A stretch of 64,000 nt of DNA from Pseudomonas asplenii (lineage in GTDB: Bacteria; Pseudomonadota; Gammaproteobacteria; Pseudomonadales; Pseudomonadaceae). The notes beneath the pieces are model-generated. The model had not been told where the DNA came from, did no database searches, and saw only the letters and a list, made by a program, of their open reading frames with translations. This document shows, piece after piece, positions 25,700-35,543 of this stretch. The stretch spans positions 153,328-217,327 of the forward strand of contig NZ_JSYZ01000002.1 in assembly GCF_001293465.1 (NCBI RefSeq), in the 5' to 3' direction. Made by a program: the position numbers and the translations under genes. Position 1 is the stretch's first letter. Each line of letters begins with the position of its first letter.

Positions 25700-26103
25700 A
25701 CTTGCCGGGCGAAGCACAGGCTGCCCTGGACAGCTTTCGGGCGGCGGCCGGCTGGGAACAGCGGGCCCGCCTGTTGATGCAATGGGGCGAGCGCCTGCCC
25801 CCCTTGGACGAGGCCGAGAAAAACCAGGCCAACCGGGTGCACGGCTGCGAGAGCCAGGTCTGGTTGACCGGCAGCCTGCGGGACGGTCAGTGGCATTTCG
25901 TCGCCAGCAGCGATGCACGAATGATCCGTGGGCTGGTGGCGCTGCTGCTGGTACGGGTCAACGGCCTGGGCGCCGAAGAACTGCAAGGGATCGACCTGGC
26001 GGACTGGTTCAACCAGCTCGGGCTGTCACGGCAACTGTCGCCGTCGCGCAGCAATGGCCTGAATGCCGTACTGCAGCGCATGCGCGAACTCACTGGAGCC
26101 TAG
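25696..26103 (+). CDS. csdE: Sulfur acceptor protein CsdE (SufE family)
   Basis: The 135-residue SufE-fold protein receives persulfide sulfur from CsdA through the Cys in NRVHGCESQVWL. The rest of the fold is visible in SSDARMIRGLVALLLVRVNG and the C-terminal helix NAVLQRMRELT. The start overlaps the end of csdA by four bases. In E. coli CsdE also interacts with TcdA (CsdL), whose gene is convergent here, 34 bp away. Confidence 0.92.
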   Translation: MNLPGEAQAALDSFRAAAGWEQRARLLMQWGERLPPLDEAEKNQANRVHGCESQVWLTGSLRDGQWHFVASSDARMIRGLVALLLVRVNGLGAEELQGIDLADWFNQLGLSRQLSPSRSNGLNAVLQRMRELTGA

Positions 26104-26137
26104 GGCACCGTGGCTGTGGCTCCGGCCCATGCCCGCG

Positions 26138-26950
26138 TCACTGGGCGGGCCTGGCACGCTCCGACGGCCGCCGCACGCCGGCGACCAGCTTGTCCACCGC
26201 CTTGGTCGCCGCAACCATGCCGAAGGTCGCCGTGACCATCATCACCGCACCGAAGCCACCGGCACAGTCCAGCTTCACGCCGTCACCAACAAAACTCTTC
26301 TGCAGACAGATGCCGCCATCGGGTTTCGGATAACGCAACTGCTCGGAAGAAAACACGCAGGGCACGCTGTAATGGCGATTGACCGTGCGGGAGAAGCCGT
26401 AGTCGCGACGCAGGGTCGACCGCACCTTGGAGGCCAGCGGATCGTTGAAGGTACGGTTCAGGTCGCAGACCTGGATCTGTGTCGGGTCGATCTGCCCACC
26501 CGCGCCGCCGGTGGTGATGATCTGGATCTTGCGCCGCTTGCACCAGGCGATCAGCGCCGCCTTGGCGTTGACGCTGTCGATGCAGTCGATCACGCAGTCG
26601 ATCTGCCCGGTGATGTACTCGGCCATGGTGTCGCGGGTGACGAAATCCGTTACCGCATGCACGCGACAATCCGGGTTGATACCCCTGAGCCGCTCGGCCA
26701 TGACGTCGACCTTGGCCCGCCCCACCGTGCTGTCCAGGGCATGCAACTGGCGGTTGCTGTTGCTGACGCAGACATCGTCGAGGTCGAACAGGGAAATCTC
26801 CCCGACGCCGCAACGGGCGATCGCCTCCGCCGCCCAGGAGCCGACCCCGCCCACACCGACGATGGCCACATGAGCCGCCTTCAGCCGCTCCAGACCTTCA
26901 ATGCCATACAACCGGGCAACGCCGGCAAACCGCGGATCTTCTGCACTCAT
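26138..26950 (-). CDS. tcdA: tRNA threonylcarbamoyladenosine dehydratase
   Basis: TcdA (CsdL) is an E1-like ATP-dependent enzyme that cyclises t6A37 of tRNAs to ct6A. The 270-residue protein has the nucleotide fold VAIVGVGGVGSWAAEAIARCGVG, the FDLDDVCVSNSNRQ segment, and the IDCIDSVNAKAALI region, then a C-terminal hydrophobic helix that may touch the membrane. I use the ATG at 26950; an in-frame TTG two codons earlier is possible. It converges with csdA-csdE, its functional partner genes. Confidence 0.93.
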   Translation of the reverse strand: MSAEDPRFAGVARLYGIEGLERLKAAHVAIVGVGGVGSWAAEAIARCGVGEISLFDLDDVCVSNSNRQLHALDSTVGRAKVDVMAERLRGINPDCRVHAVTDFVTRDTMAEYITGQIDCVIDCIDSVNAKAALIAWCKRRKIQIITTGGAGGQIDPTQIQVCDLNRTFNDPLASKVRSTLRRDYGFSRTVNRHYSVPCVFSSEQLRYPKPDGGICLQKSFVGDGVKLDCAGGFGAVMMVTATFGMVAATKAVDKLVAGVRRPSERARPAQ

Positions 26951-27194
26951 GACCAATCACCGGAAAAATCGGCGCGCATTATAGGCCCATCGCAGGCAGC
27001 AGGCACCTTCAGCCTACGAATGGCGGCCACATGAGCGAAAATGACAACATCTTCACAAGAAACCAGCTACAAAGACTCAGGAAAGAACTTAAACCAAAGG
27101 CCATTGCCTAAGCTCGGCGGTGTTCCAGCACGAATCCCACGTGTAGGATGCGCGCCGCGCAGTTCAACGTTCTACTTCGGAACCCGAAATCTCT

Positions 27195-29786
27195 ATGTCA
27201 TCGCGTAAATTTGGACTCAACCTGGTGGTGGTGCTGGCAATCGCCGCGCTGTTCACCGGTTTCTGGGCGTTGATCAACCGTCCGGTCTCGGCCCCCAACT
27301 GGCCGGAACACATCTCCGGCTTCTCCTACTCTCCGTTCCAGCAGGGTCAGTTCCCCCAGAAGGACCAGTACCCGACCGACGATGAAATGCGTCGTGACCT
27401 GGAGATCATCAGCAAGCTGACCGACAACATCCGGATCTACTCGGTCGACGGCACGCTGCAGGACATCCCCAAGCTGGCCGAGGAATTCGGCCTGCGGGTG
27501 ACCCTGGGCATCTGGATCAGCCCGGACCAGGAGCGCAACGAGCGGGAAATCGCCCGGGCCATCGAGCTGGCCAACACCTCGCGCAGCGTGGTTCGCGTGG
27601 TGGTGGGTAACGAGGCGATCTTCCGCAAGGAAATCACCGCCAAGGAACTCGGTGTGCTGCTCGATCGCGTACGCGCTGCGGTGAAGGTGCCGGTGACCAC
27701 TTCCGAACAGTGGCACATCTGGGAACACAACCCGGAACTGGCCAGGCACGTCGACCTGATCGCCGCGCACATCCTGCCGTACTGGGAATTCATCCCGATG
27801 GAGAAATCCGGCCAGTACGTACTCGACCGCGCCCGCGAACTCAAACGCATGTTCCCGAAAAAGCCGCTGCTGCTGTCGGAAGTCGGCTGGCCGAGCAACG
27901 GCCGCATGCGCGGTGGCGCCGATGCGACCCAGGCCGACCAGGCGATCTACCTGCGTACGCTGGTGAACAAGCTCAACCGCCAGGGCTTCAACTACTTCGT
28001 CATCGAAGCCTTCGACCAGCCCTGGAAAGCCAGTGACGAAGGCTCGGTGGGCGCCTACTGGGGCGTGTACAACGCCGCGCGCCAGCAGAAATTCAACTTC
28101 GAAGGGCCAGTGGTGGCCATTCCGCAGTGGCGGGTCCTGGCCATCGGCTCGGTGGTGCTGGCGATGCTGTCCCTGGCGGTCCTGCTGATCGACGGCTCGG
28201 CACTGCGCCAGCGCGGCCGCACCTTCCTGACCTTCATCGCCTTCCTTTGCGGTTCGGTACTGGTGTGGATCGGCTACGACTACAGCCAGCAATACAGCAC
28301 CTGGTTCAGCCTGACCGTGGGCTTCCTGCTCGCCCTCGGTGCGCTGGGGGTGTTCATCGTGCTGCTGACCGAGGCCCACGAACTGGCCGAAGCGGTGTGG
28401 ACCCACAAGCGCCGCCGGGAATTCCTGCCGGTCGAGGGTGAGTCGGACTACCGCCCGAAAGTCTCGATCCACGTGCCGTGCTACAACGAGCCGCCGGAGA
28501 TGGTCAAACAGACCCTCGACGCCCTGGCCGCCCTCGACTATCCGGACTACGAAGTCCTGATCATCGACAACAACACCAAGGACCCGGCGGTCTGGGAGCC
28601 GGTGCAGGCCTACTGCGAGACCCTCGGCCCGCGCTTCCGTTTCTTCCACGTCGCGCCCCTGGCCGGCTTCAAGGGCGGTGCGCTGAACTACCTGATTCCG
28701 CATACCGCCAAGGATGCCGAGGTCATCGCGGTGATCGACTCGGACTACTGCGTCGACCGCAACTGGCTCAAGCACATGGTGCCGCACTTCGCCGATCCGA
28801 AGATCGCCATCGTGCAGTCGCCGCAGGACTACCGCGACCAGAACGAGAGCACCTTCAAGAAGCTCTGCTACTCCGAGTACAAGGGTTTCTTCCACATCGG
28901 CATGGTCACCCGCAACGACCGTGACGCGATCATCCAGCACGGCACCATGACCATGACCCGTCGTTCGGTCCTGGAAGAACTGGGCTGGGCCGACTGGTGT
29001 ATCTGCGAAGACGCCGAACTGGGCCTGCGGGTGTTCGAAAAAGGCCTGTCGGCTGCCTATCACCACCACAGCTACGGCAAGGGGTTGATGCCCGATACCT
29101 TCATCGACTTCAAGAAGCAGCGTTTCCGCTGGGCCTATGGCGCGATCCAGATCATCAAGCGGCACACCGCGAGCCTGCTGCGCGGCCGCGACACCGAACT
29201 GACCCGTGGCCAGCGCTACCACTTCCTCGCCGGCTGGCTGCCGTGGATCGCCGACGGCATGAACATCTTCTTCACCGTGGGCGCGCTGCTCTGGTCGTCG
29301 GCGATGATCATCGTGCCGCAACGGGTCGACCCGCCGCTGATGATCTTCGCGATCCCGCCCCTGGCGCTGTTCGCCTTCAAGGTGGGCAAGATCCTGTTCC
29401 TGTACCGGCGCGCGGTCGGCGTCAACATGAAGGACGCCTTCGCCGCCGCGCTGGCAGGCCTGGCGTTGTCGCACACCATCGCCAAGGCGGTGCTGTACGG
29501 TTTCTTCACCAGCAGCATTCCGTTTTTCCGCACGCCGAAGAACGCCGACAAGCACGGTTTCTGGGTGGCGATCTCGGAAGCCCGTGAAGAACTGTTCATC
29601 ATGCTGCTGTTGTGGGGCGCAGCCCTGGGGATCTACCTGGTGCAGGGCATGCCGAGCAACGACATGCGCTTCTGGGTCGCCATGCTGCTGGTGCAGTCGC
29701 TGCCGTACGTGGCCGCGCTGTTCATGGCCTTCGTTTCCTCGCTGCCGAAACCGGCCGAAGAGCCCGAGCAGGTGCCGGCGGCATAA
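27195..29786 (+). CDS. ndvB: NdvB-type beta-glucan synthase: GH17 domain fused to GT2 domain
   Basis: The 863-residue inner-membrane protein begins with one membrane segment and then a periplasmic GH17-like domain with the acid/base Glu in VVVGNEAIFR and the nucleophile Glu in LLLSEVGWPS. Several membrane helices follow, then a cytosolic GT2 domain with DSDYCVD, CEDAELGLRV and the processive-type KKQRFRWAYG, and finally more helices. In P. aeruginosa NdvB (PA1163) makes cyclic beta-1,3-glucans linked to osmotic adaptation and antibiotic tolerance in biofilms. Pseudomonas GH17 domains of this type act as transglycosylases. It precedes dapE, as PA1163 precedes PA1162. Confidence 0.88.
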   Translation: MSSRKFGLNLVVVLAIAALFTGFWALINRPVSAPNWPEHISGFSYSPFQQGQFPQKDQYPTDDEMRRDLEIISKLTDNIRIYSVDGTLQDIPKLAEEFGLRVTLGIWISPDQERNEREIARAIELANTSRSVVRVVVGNEAIFRKEITAKELGVLLDRVRAAVKVPVTTSEQWHIWEHNPELARHVDLIAAHILPYWEFIPMEKSGQYVLDRARELKRMFPKKPLLLSEVGWPSNGRMRGGADATQADQAIYLRTLVNKLNRQGFNYFVIEAFDQPWKASDEGSVGAYWGVYNAARQQKFNFEGPVVAIPQWRVLAIGSVVLAMLSLAVLLIDGSALRQRGRTFLTFIAFLCGSVLVWIGYDYSQQYSTWFSLTVGFLLALGALGVFIVLLTEAHELAEAVWTHKRRREFLPVEGESDYRPKVSIHVPCYNEPPEMVKQTLDALAALDYPDYEVLIIDNNTKDPAVWEPVQAYCETLGPRFRFFHVAPLAGFKGGALNYLIPHTAKDAEVIAVIDSDYCVDRNWLKHMVPHFADPKIAIVQSPQDYRDQNESTFKKLCYSEYKGFFHIGMVTRNDRDAIIQHGTMTMTRRSVLEELGWADWCICEDAELGLRVFEKGLSAAYHHHSYGKGLMPDTFIDFKKQRFRWAYGAIQIIKRHTASLLRGRDTELTRGQRYHFLAGWLPWIADGMNIFFTVGALLWSSAMIIVPQRVDPPLMIFAIPPLALFAFKVGKILFLYRRAVGVNMKDAFAAALAGLALSHTIAKAVLYGFFTSSIPFFRTPKNADKHGFWVAISEAREELFIMLLLWGAALGIYLVQGMPSNDMRFWVAMLLVQSLPYVAALFMAFVSSLPKPAEEPEQVPAA

Positions 29787-29803
29787 AGTCGATGCGATCC
29801 TCT

Positions 29804-29835
29804 AAACGGCGGCCTATGGTCGCCGTTTTGCTTTA
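29804..29835 (+). terminator. Rho-independent terminator after ndvB
   Basis: An 8-bp stem (AAACGGCG / CGCCGTTT) with a 9-nt loop is followed by TTGCTTT, 18 bp after the ndvB stop. Confidence 0.75.
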
Positions 29836-29910
29836 AGATATCCGCCATTTTCTGCGCCCTGGTCGAGCACGACTCCACGGCCAAACCCAAATACTGTGGC
29901 AGCGGACTTG

Positions 29911-29981
29911 TGTGGGAGCGGGCTTGCCCGCGAAGCTTGCGGCGCGCTTGTGCCCCCTTCGCGGTCAAGCCCGCTCCCACA
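29911..29981. repeat. REPIN between ndvB and dapE
   Basis: Two REP units face each other: TGTGGGAGCGGGCTTGCCCG and its inverted partner ending AAGCCCGCTCCCACA, about 25 bp apart. This is the common fluorescent-pseudomonad REP family. Confidence 0.85.
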
Positions 29982-30019
29982 GCAGACCGAGCCCGTCTTT
30001 CATGTTTTCGGAGTTTCCC

Positions 30020-31171
30020 ATGACGGCCCACGCCGAGCTTTCGCCGACCCTGCAACTTGCCTGTGATCTGATCCGCCGCCCATCGGTGACACCGGTCGAC
30101 GCCGACTGCCAGAAACTGATGATGCAGCGCCTGGGCGATGCCGGTTTCCAGCTGGAACCGATGCGCATCGAGGACGTGGACAACTTCTGGGCCACCCACG
30201 GTCGCCACGACGGTCCGGTGTTGTGCTTCGCCGGCCACACCGACGTGGTCCCGACCGGCCCGGTCCAGGCCTGGCAGAACGATCCGTTCGATGCGCTGAT
30301 CGACGAGCACGGCATGCTCTGCGGGCGTGGCGCCGCCGACATGAAGGGCAGCCTCGCGGCGATGGTCGTCGCGGCCGAGCGTTTTGTCGCGGACTACCCG
30401 GACCACAAGGGCTCGGTGGCCTTCCTGATCACCAGCGATGAAGAGGGCCCGGCCCATCACGGCACCAAGGCCGTGGTCGAGCGCCTGGCCGCGCGCAACG
30501 AGCGCCTGGACTGGTGCATCGTCGGCGAACCGTCGAGCACCTCGCTGGTCGGCGACGTGGTGAAGAACGGCCGTCGCGGCTCCCTCGGCGCCAAGCTGAC
30601 CATCCGCGGCGTGCAGGGCCACGTGGCCTATCCGCACCTGGCGCAGAACCCGATCCACCTGGCCGCGCCCGCTCTCGCCGAGCTGGCGGCCGAGCACTGG
30701 GACGACGGCAATGCCTTCTTCCCGCCGACCAGCTTCCAGATCTCCAACGTCAATTCCGGCACCGGCGCGACCAACGTGATCCCCGGCGAGCTGGTGGCGC
30801 TGTTCAACTTCCGCTTCTCCACCGAGTCGACCGTCGAGGGCCTGCAGCAACGGGTCGCGGCGATCCTCGACAAACACCAGCTGGACTGGCACGTGGACTG
30901 GGCATTGTCCGGCCTGCCGTTCCTGACCGAGCCGGGCGCGCTGCTCGACGCGGTCTCCTCCAGCATCCGCGAGATCACCGGGCGCGAAACCAAGGCCTCG
31001 ACCAGCGGCGGCACCTCCGATGGACGCTTCATCGCCACCCTCGGCAGCCAGGTGGTGGAACTCGGCCCGGTCAACGCGACCATTCACCAGGTCAACGAGC
31101 GGGTCTTGGCCAGCGACCTCGATGTGCTGACCGAAATCTACTACCAGACCCTGATCAAGTTGCTCGCCTGA
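30020..31171 (+). CDS. dapE: Succinyl-diaminopimelate desuccinylase
   Basis: DapE is a dizinc M20-family amidohydrolase that removes succinate from N-succinyl-L,L-DAP. Ligands are visible in [12 protein letters not shown] (His, Asp), [13 protein letters not shown] (bridging Asp), TSDEEGPA (catalytic Glu plus ligand), and GGTSDGRF near the C-terminus. The 383-residue length is normal. I start at the ATG at 30020, since the upstream in-frame region is REPIN sequence. Its stop overlaps the rlmA start by one base. Confidence 0.95.
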   Translation: MTAHAELSPTLQLACDLIRRPSVTPVDADCQKLMMQRLGDAGFQLEPMRIEDVDNFWATHGRHDGPVLCFAGHTDVVPTGPVQAWQNDPFDALIDEHGMLCGRGAADMKGSLAAMVVAAERFVADYPDHKGSVAFLITSDEEGPAHHGTKAVVERLAARNERLDWCIVGEPSSTSLVGDVVKNGRRGSLGAKLTIRGVQGHVAYPHLAQNPIHLAAPALAELAAEHWDDGNAFFPPTSFQISNVNSGTGATNVIPGELVALFNFRFSTESTVEGLQQRVAAILDKHQLDWHVDWALSGLPFLTEPGALLDAVSSSIREITGRETKASTSGGTSDGRFIATLGSQVVELGPVNATIHQVNERVLASDLDVLTEIYYQTLIKLLA

Positions 31172-31980
31172 TGCTCACCTGCCCTCTCTGCAGTGCACCG
31201 CTGGGCGCGGTCGACAATGGCGTGGCCTGCCCGGCCGGGCATCGTTTCGACCGGGCCCGCCAGGGTTACCTGAACCTGCTGCCGGTGCAGCACAAGAACA
31301 GCCGCGATCCCGGCGACAACCAGGCCATGGTCGAGGCCCGGCGTGATTTCCTCAACGCCGGCCACTACGCGCCGGTGGCCCGCCGCCTGGCCGAACTGGC
31401 CGCCGAACGGGCCCCGCAACGCTGGGTCGATATCGGCTGTGGCGAAGGCTACTACACCGCGCAGATCGCCGAGGCACTGCCGACGGCCGACGGCTATGCC
31501 CTGGACATCTCCCGCGAAGCGGTGAAGCGGGCCTGCCGGCGCAATCCGCAACTGACCTGGTTGATCGCCAGCATGGCACGCATTCCACTGCCGGACGCCA
31601 GTTGCCAGTTTCTCGCCAGTGTCTTCAGCCCGCTGGACTGGCAGGAAGCCAAACGCCTGCTCAGCCCCGGTGGCGGCCTGATGAAGGTCGGCCCGACCAA
31701 CGGCCACCTGATGGAACTGCGCGAGCAGCTCTATGACGAAGTCCGCGAGTACACCGACGACAAGCACCTGGCCCTGGTGCCGGAAGGCATGGCGCTGCAG
31801 CACAGCGAAGTCCTCGACTTCAAGCTGCGCCTGGAACGGCCCGCCGACCGTGCCAACCTGCTGGCCATGACCCCGCACGGCTGGCGCGCCAGCGCCGAGC
31901 GTCGCGCCCGGGTGATCGAGCAGGCCGAACCGTTCGAGGTCAGCGTGTCGATGCGCTACGATTACTTCGTTCTGCAATGA
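31171..31980 (+). CDS. rlmA: 23S rRNA (guanine-N1)-methyltransferase RlmA
   Basis: RlmA(I) methylates N1 of G745 in helix 35 of 23S rRNA. The 269-residue protein opens with a zinc-ribbon (CPLCSAPL ... CPAGHRFD), the family hallmark. A Rossmann methyltransferase follows, with the SAM loop VDIGCGEGYYTAQI and YALDISREAVKRA. Its ATG shares one base with the dapE stop (TGATG), so the two are coupled. The same dapE-rrmA order occurs in PAO1 (PA1162-PA1161). Confidence 0.93.
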   Translation: MLTCPLCSAPLGAVDNGVACPAGHRFDRARQGYLNLLPVQHKNSRDPGDNQAMVEARRDFLNAGHYAPVARRLAELAAERAPQRWVDIGCGEGYYTAQIAEALPTADGYALDISREAVKRACRRNPQLTWLIASMARIPLPDASCQFLASVFSPLDWQEAKRLLSPGGGLMKVGPTNGHLMELREQLYDEVREYTDDKHLALVPEGMALQHSEVLDFKLRLERPADRANLLAMTPHGWRASAERRARVIEQAEPFEVSVSMRYDYFVLQ

Positions 31981-32064
31981 TCCCCATGACCCAACTCGCC
32001 AACCCCGGTTGGCGAGCGCCAGAATCCGCGAATGGATTTTTCAGCAGCCGCAGCGAGGACATCC

Positions 32065-32442
32065 ATGCGCCAGCCTGATATCGAGATTTACCTGAAAGAC
32101 GCCGACGTCGACCACAAGGCGATTACCGCCTGGCTGGGCGAAGCGCTCGGTCCGTGCAGCGAGTGGACGCAGAAGGGCCAGACCTGGAAATGCAAGGCCG
32201 GCGGCGTACCGGTGACCTGGCTGCCCAAAGCCGTGGGCAAGTGGAACAGCCTGTACCTGGAAAGCGACCAGACGCCGTGGGACGACGACATCGCCTGTGC
32301 CCGCGCCGCTTTTGCCGCGCTGCAGGTGGAGGTGCGTTGCGCGCCGGGAAGTTGGGTCGAGGAGGAAGGCGAGGAAAGTGCCGACCGCTGGATTCGTGTC
32401 AGCGCCGACGGCGAAGAAGAGATCACCTGGCGCACAGCCTGA
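32065..32442 (+). CDS. Conserved protein of unknown function (PA1160-like position)
   Basis: The 125-residue acidic, soluble protein has no signal peptide or known motif I can name. It contains IEIYLKDADVDHKAITAWL near the N-terminus and an acidic stretch (EEEGEESAD). The ATG at 32065 follows GAGGA; an upstream in-frame ATG at 32032 lacks a site. By position it matches the small hypothetical gene between rlmA and the cold-shock gene in Pseudomonas. A role is not known. Confidence 0.75.
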   Translation: MRQPDIEIYLKDADVDHKAITAWLGEALGPCSEWTQKGQTWKCKAGGVPVTWLPKAVGKWNSLYLESDQTPWDDDIACARAAFAALQVEVRCAPGSWVEEEGEESADRWIRVSADGEEEITWRTA

Positions 32443-32484
32443 GGGGGAACGTCGTTCGCAGGATTGATGCACGACGCGAGTGCT

Positions 32485-32512
32485 TGTGGGAGCCGGCAGT
32501 CCGGCTCCCACA
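32485..32512. terminator. Hairpin between two convergent genes (single REP-like palindrome)
   Basis: A perfect 12-bp stem (TGTGGGAGCCGG / CCGGCTCCCACA) with a 4-nt loop sits between the 125-residue protein gene and the cold-shock gene. It may be a degenerate REP unit reused as a bidirectional terminator. Confidence 0.6.
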
Positions 32513-32526
32513 GGATGGCGTGAGGG

Positions 32527-32736
32527 TTACAAGCCCACCACGTCCTCGGCCTGCAGGCCCTTCTGGCCTTCCACCACCGCGTACTCGACCTGCTGTCCCT
32601 CGGTCAGCGAGCGGTGGCCCTGGCCACGAATCGCGCGATAGTGCACGAACACATCCGCCCCACCTTCACGCTGGATGAAGCCATAGCCCTTGGCATCGTT
32701 GAACCACTTCACACTGCCTGTCTCGCGAGTTGCCAT
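32527..32736 (-). CDS. Cold-shock family RNA-binding protein
   Basis: This 69-residue protein is one OB-fold cold-shock domain with RNP1 (KGYGFIQ) and RNP2 (DVFVHY), opening [21 protein letters not shown]. It binds single-stranded RNA/DNA and acts as an RNA chaperone. RNP1 has I where many Csp proteins have KGFGFI, a normal variation. The ATG at 32736 follows AAGGAGT. The long upstream gap of about 245 bp to plsB may carry a structured 5' leader as in other csp genes; I see no clear promoter. Confidence 0.93.
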   Translation of the reverse strand: MATRETGSVKWFNDAKGYGFIQREGGADVFVHYRAIRGQGHRSLTEGQQVEYAVVEGQKGLQAEDVVGL

Positions 32737-32980
32737 GAATCCGTACTCCTTTTTTATTATCGAGTGAACCCCGCTCGCAGGGTTCTCCAAGCCTGATCGC
32801 CAGAACTTCGGATGACGCTCGGGGGTCATACCGCTGAGGGCGAATACCGGAGTATAAGACAGCACGAAAAACTCTCAATCAATATTACTTCGTTGCGTTT
32901 TTGCCGATTTTCGCCAGATACGGCACACTACTCCCCGCCCGAGCAAACGCTCGGTTCATTCCATCTGAAGCAGAAATCGT

Positions 32981-35482
32981 ATGACCCGTTCGCCGTTCCG
33001 CCGTCTAGTGTTTGGCACCCTGCGCCGCCTCCTGTACCTGTGGGTGCGCTCGGAGACGATCAACCAGTCGTCCCTGACCCTCAACCTCGACCGCAGCCGC
33101 CCGGTGTTCTACGTTCTGCAATCGCCGTCGCTGAGCGACCTGGCGGTGGTCGACCACGAATGCAGCCGGGCCGGTCTGCCACGCCCGGTGCTACCGGTGT
33201 CGGTCGGCCCGCTGCTGGAGCCGGCGGCGTTTTTCTACCTGACTCCGGAGCCCGACTGGCTCGGCCGTCATGACAAGCGCGGGGCGCCGCCAACCCTGAC
33301 CCGCCTGGTCGATGCCCTGAGCCAGAATCCTGTCGAGGACGCCCAGGTCATCCCGGTCAGCGTGTTCTGGGGCCAATCGCCGGACAGCGAATCGAGCCCG
33401 TGGAAACTGCTGTTCGCCGACAGTTGGGCGGTCACAGGTCGCCTGCGCCGCCTGCTGAGCATCCTGATTCTCGGCCGCAAGACCCGCGTGCAGTTCTCCG
33501 CGCCGATCCACCTGCGCGAACTGGTGGAACACAACAAGGGCCACGAGCGCACCGTGCGCATGGCCCAGCGCATTCTGCGGGTACACTTGCGCAACCTGAA
33601 AACCGCGGTCATCGGTCCCGACCTGTCGCACCGGCGCAACCTGGTCAAGGGCCTGGTCAACGAGCCGCAGGTACGCCAGGCGATCCTCGAACACGCCCAG
33701 CGCGAGAACATCCCCGCGGAAAAGGCCAAGGCCCAGGCACTGCGCTACGGCAACGAAATCGCCTCGGACTACACCTACACGGCGATCCGCTTCCTCGAAG
33801 TGGTGCTGAGCTGGTTCTGGAACAAGATCTACGACGGTATCCGCGTCAACCATATCGAAAACGTGCAATCCGTGGCGCAGGGGCACGAGGTGATCTACGT
33901 GCCCTGCCATCGCAGCCATATCGACTACCTGCTGCTGTCCTACCTGCTGTTCCGCAACGGACTGACCCCGCCGCACATCGCCGCCGGGATCAACCTCAAC
34001 ATGCCGCTGATCGGCGGCCTGCTGCGCCGTGGCGGGGCGTTCTTCATGCGCCGCACCTTCAAGGGCAACCCGCTCTACACCTCGGTCTTCAACGAATACC
34101 TGCATACGCTGTTCACCAAGGGTTTTCCGGTGGAGTACTTCGTCGAGGGCGGCCGCTCGCGTACCGGACGCATGCTGCGGCCCAAGACCGGCATGCTGGC
34201 CATTACCCTGCGCAGTTTCCTGCGTTCCTCGCGGATGCCGATCGTCTTCGTCCCGGTCTATATCGGCTATGAACGGGTGCTGGAAGGCCGGACCTACCTC
34301 GGCGAACTGCGCGGCGCCAGCAAGAAGAAGGAGTCGATCTTCGACATCTTCAAGGTCATCGGTGCGCTCAAGCAGCGCTTCGGCCAGGTCGCGGTCAACT
34401 TCGGCGAGCCGATCAAGCTGGCCGACTTCCTCGACCAGGAACAGCCGGGCTGGCGCGCCGAGGAACTCGGCCCGCAATTCAAGCCGGACTGGCTGAGCGC
34501 GACCACCAACCGCCTGGGCGAGCGCGTGGCGCGCAACCTCAACGAAGCGGCGGCGATCAACCCGGTGAACCTGGTGGCCCTGGCCCTGCTCTCCACCAGC
34601 CGCCTGGCCCTGGACGACCGTGCCCTGGCCCGAGTGCTCGACCTCTACCTGGCGCTGCTGCGCCGCGTCCCCTACTCGCCGCACACCACCCTGCCCGAGG
34701 GAGATGGCCGGGCGCTGATCCAGCACGTCAAGGACATGGACCTGCTCGCCGAACAGAACGATGCGCTGGGCAAGATCCTTTACCTGGACGAACAGAACGC
34801 GGTACTGATGACCTACTACCGCAACAACGTCCTGCACATCTTCGCCCTGCCGGCATTGCTGGCGAGCTTCTTCCAGAGCTCATCACGCATGAGCCGCGAG
34901 CAGTTGCTGCGCTACACCCGGGCGCTGTACCCGTACCTGCAGTCGGAGCTGTTCATCCGCTGGTCGCTGGACGAACTCGACGCGGTGGTCGATCAATGGC
35001 TTGAGGCCTTCGTCGAGCAGGGACTGCTGCGTTTCGAGAATGCAGTCTACCTGCGCCCGGCGCCGAGTTCACGGCATTTCGTGCTGCTGACCCTGTTGTC
35101 GAGAAGCATCGCCCAGACCCTGCAACGCTTCTACATGGCAATCTCGCTGCTGCTCAACAGCGGCCAGCACAGTATCAGCGCCGAGGAACTGGAGGACCTG
35201 TGCACGATCATGGCCCAGCGCCTGTCGATCCTGCACGGTCTCAATGCCCCGGAGTTCTTCGACAAGAGCCTGTTCCGCCACTTCATCCAGACTCTGCTCG
35301 ACCTCGACGTTCTGCGCCGCGACGAAGCCGGCAAGCTCAGTTACCACGAACTGCTCGGCGAACTGGCCGAAGGTGCGGCCAAGCGGGTACTGCCGGCGGA
35401 AATACGCCTTTCGATCCGCCAGGTGACATTGCACGACACCGGCCCGGAGCAGAAGAGCGACATCAGTCCCGACGCCGCCTGA
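32981..35482 (+). CDS. plsB: Glycerol-3-phosphate 1-O-acyltransferase
   Basis: PlsB acylates sn-glycerol-3-phosphate with acyl-ACP or acyl-CoA, the first step of phospholipid synthesis at the inner membrane. The 833-residue protein has the acyltransferase motifs in order: block [12 protein letters not shown] (HX4D), [25 protein letters not shown], and [13 protein letters not shown]. Length is close to E. coli PlsB (807). It is expected in this place (PA3673) in Pseudomonas. No membrane segment is obvious at either end, consistent with monotopic attachment. Confidence 0.95.
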   Translation: MTRSPFRRLVFGTLRRLLYLWVRSETINQSSLTLNLDRSRPVFYVLQSPSLSDLAVVDHECSRAGLPRPVLPVSVGPLLEPAAFFYLTPEPDWLGRHDKRGAPPTLTRLVDALSQNPVEDAQVIPVSVFWGQSPDSESSPWKLLFADSWAVTGRLRRLLSILILGRKTRVQFSAPIHLRELVEHNKGHERTVRMAQRILRVHLRNLKTAVIGPDLSHRRNLVKGLVNEPQVRQAILEHAQRENIPAEKAKAQALRYGNEIASDYTYTAIRFLEVVLSWFWNKIYDGIRVNHIENVQSVAQGHEVIYVPCHRSHIDYLLLSYLLFRNGLTPPHIAAGINLNMPLIGGLLRRGGAFFMRRTFKGNPLYTSVFNEYLHTLFTKGFPVEYFVEGGRSRTGRMLRPKTGMLAITLRSFLRSSRMPIVFVPVYIGYERVLEGRTYLGELRGASKKKESIFDIFKVIGALKQRFGQVAVNFGEPIKLADFLDQEQPGWRAEELGPQFKPDWLSATTNRLGERVARNLNEAAAINPVNLVALALLSTSRLALDDRALARVLDLYLALLRRVPYSPHTTLPEGDGRALIQHVKDMDLLAEQNDALGKILYLDEQNAVLMTYYRNNVLHIFALPALLASFFQSSSRMSREQLLRYTRALYPYLQSELFIRWSLDELDAVVDQWLEAFVEQGLLRFENAVYLRPAPSSRHFVLLTLLSRSIAQTLQRFYMAISLLLNSGQHSISAEELEDLCTIMAQRLSILHGLNAPEFFDKSLFRHFIQTLLDLDVLRRDEAGKLSYHELLGELAEGAAKRVLPAEIRLSIRQVTLHDTGPEQKSDISPDAA

Positions 35483-35493
35483 TCCTCACCGAC

Positions 35494-35519
35494 AACCCCA
35501 GGCCAGCCAACCTGGGGTT
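35494..35519. terminator. Hairpin between convergent plsB and srmL
   Basis: A perfect 9-bp stem (AACCCCAGG / CCTGGGGTT) with an 8-nt loop lies in the 61-bp gap between the convergent genes. A U tract is lacking on both sides. Confidence 0.6.
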
Positions 35520-35543
35520 CATCGCGCAAAGGCTGTGCGCAAC

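Noticed and set aside
29911..29981. CRISPR-like repeat
   Set aside because: It is a single inverted REP pair, not direct repeats with unique spacers, and no cas genes are present.
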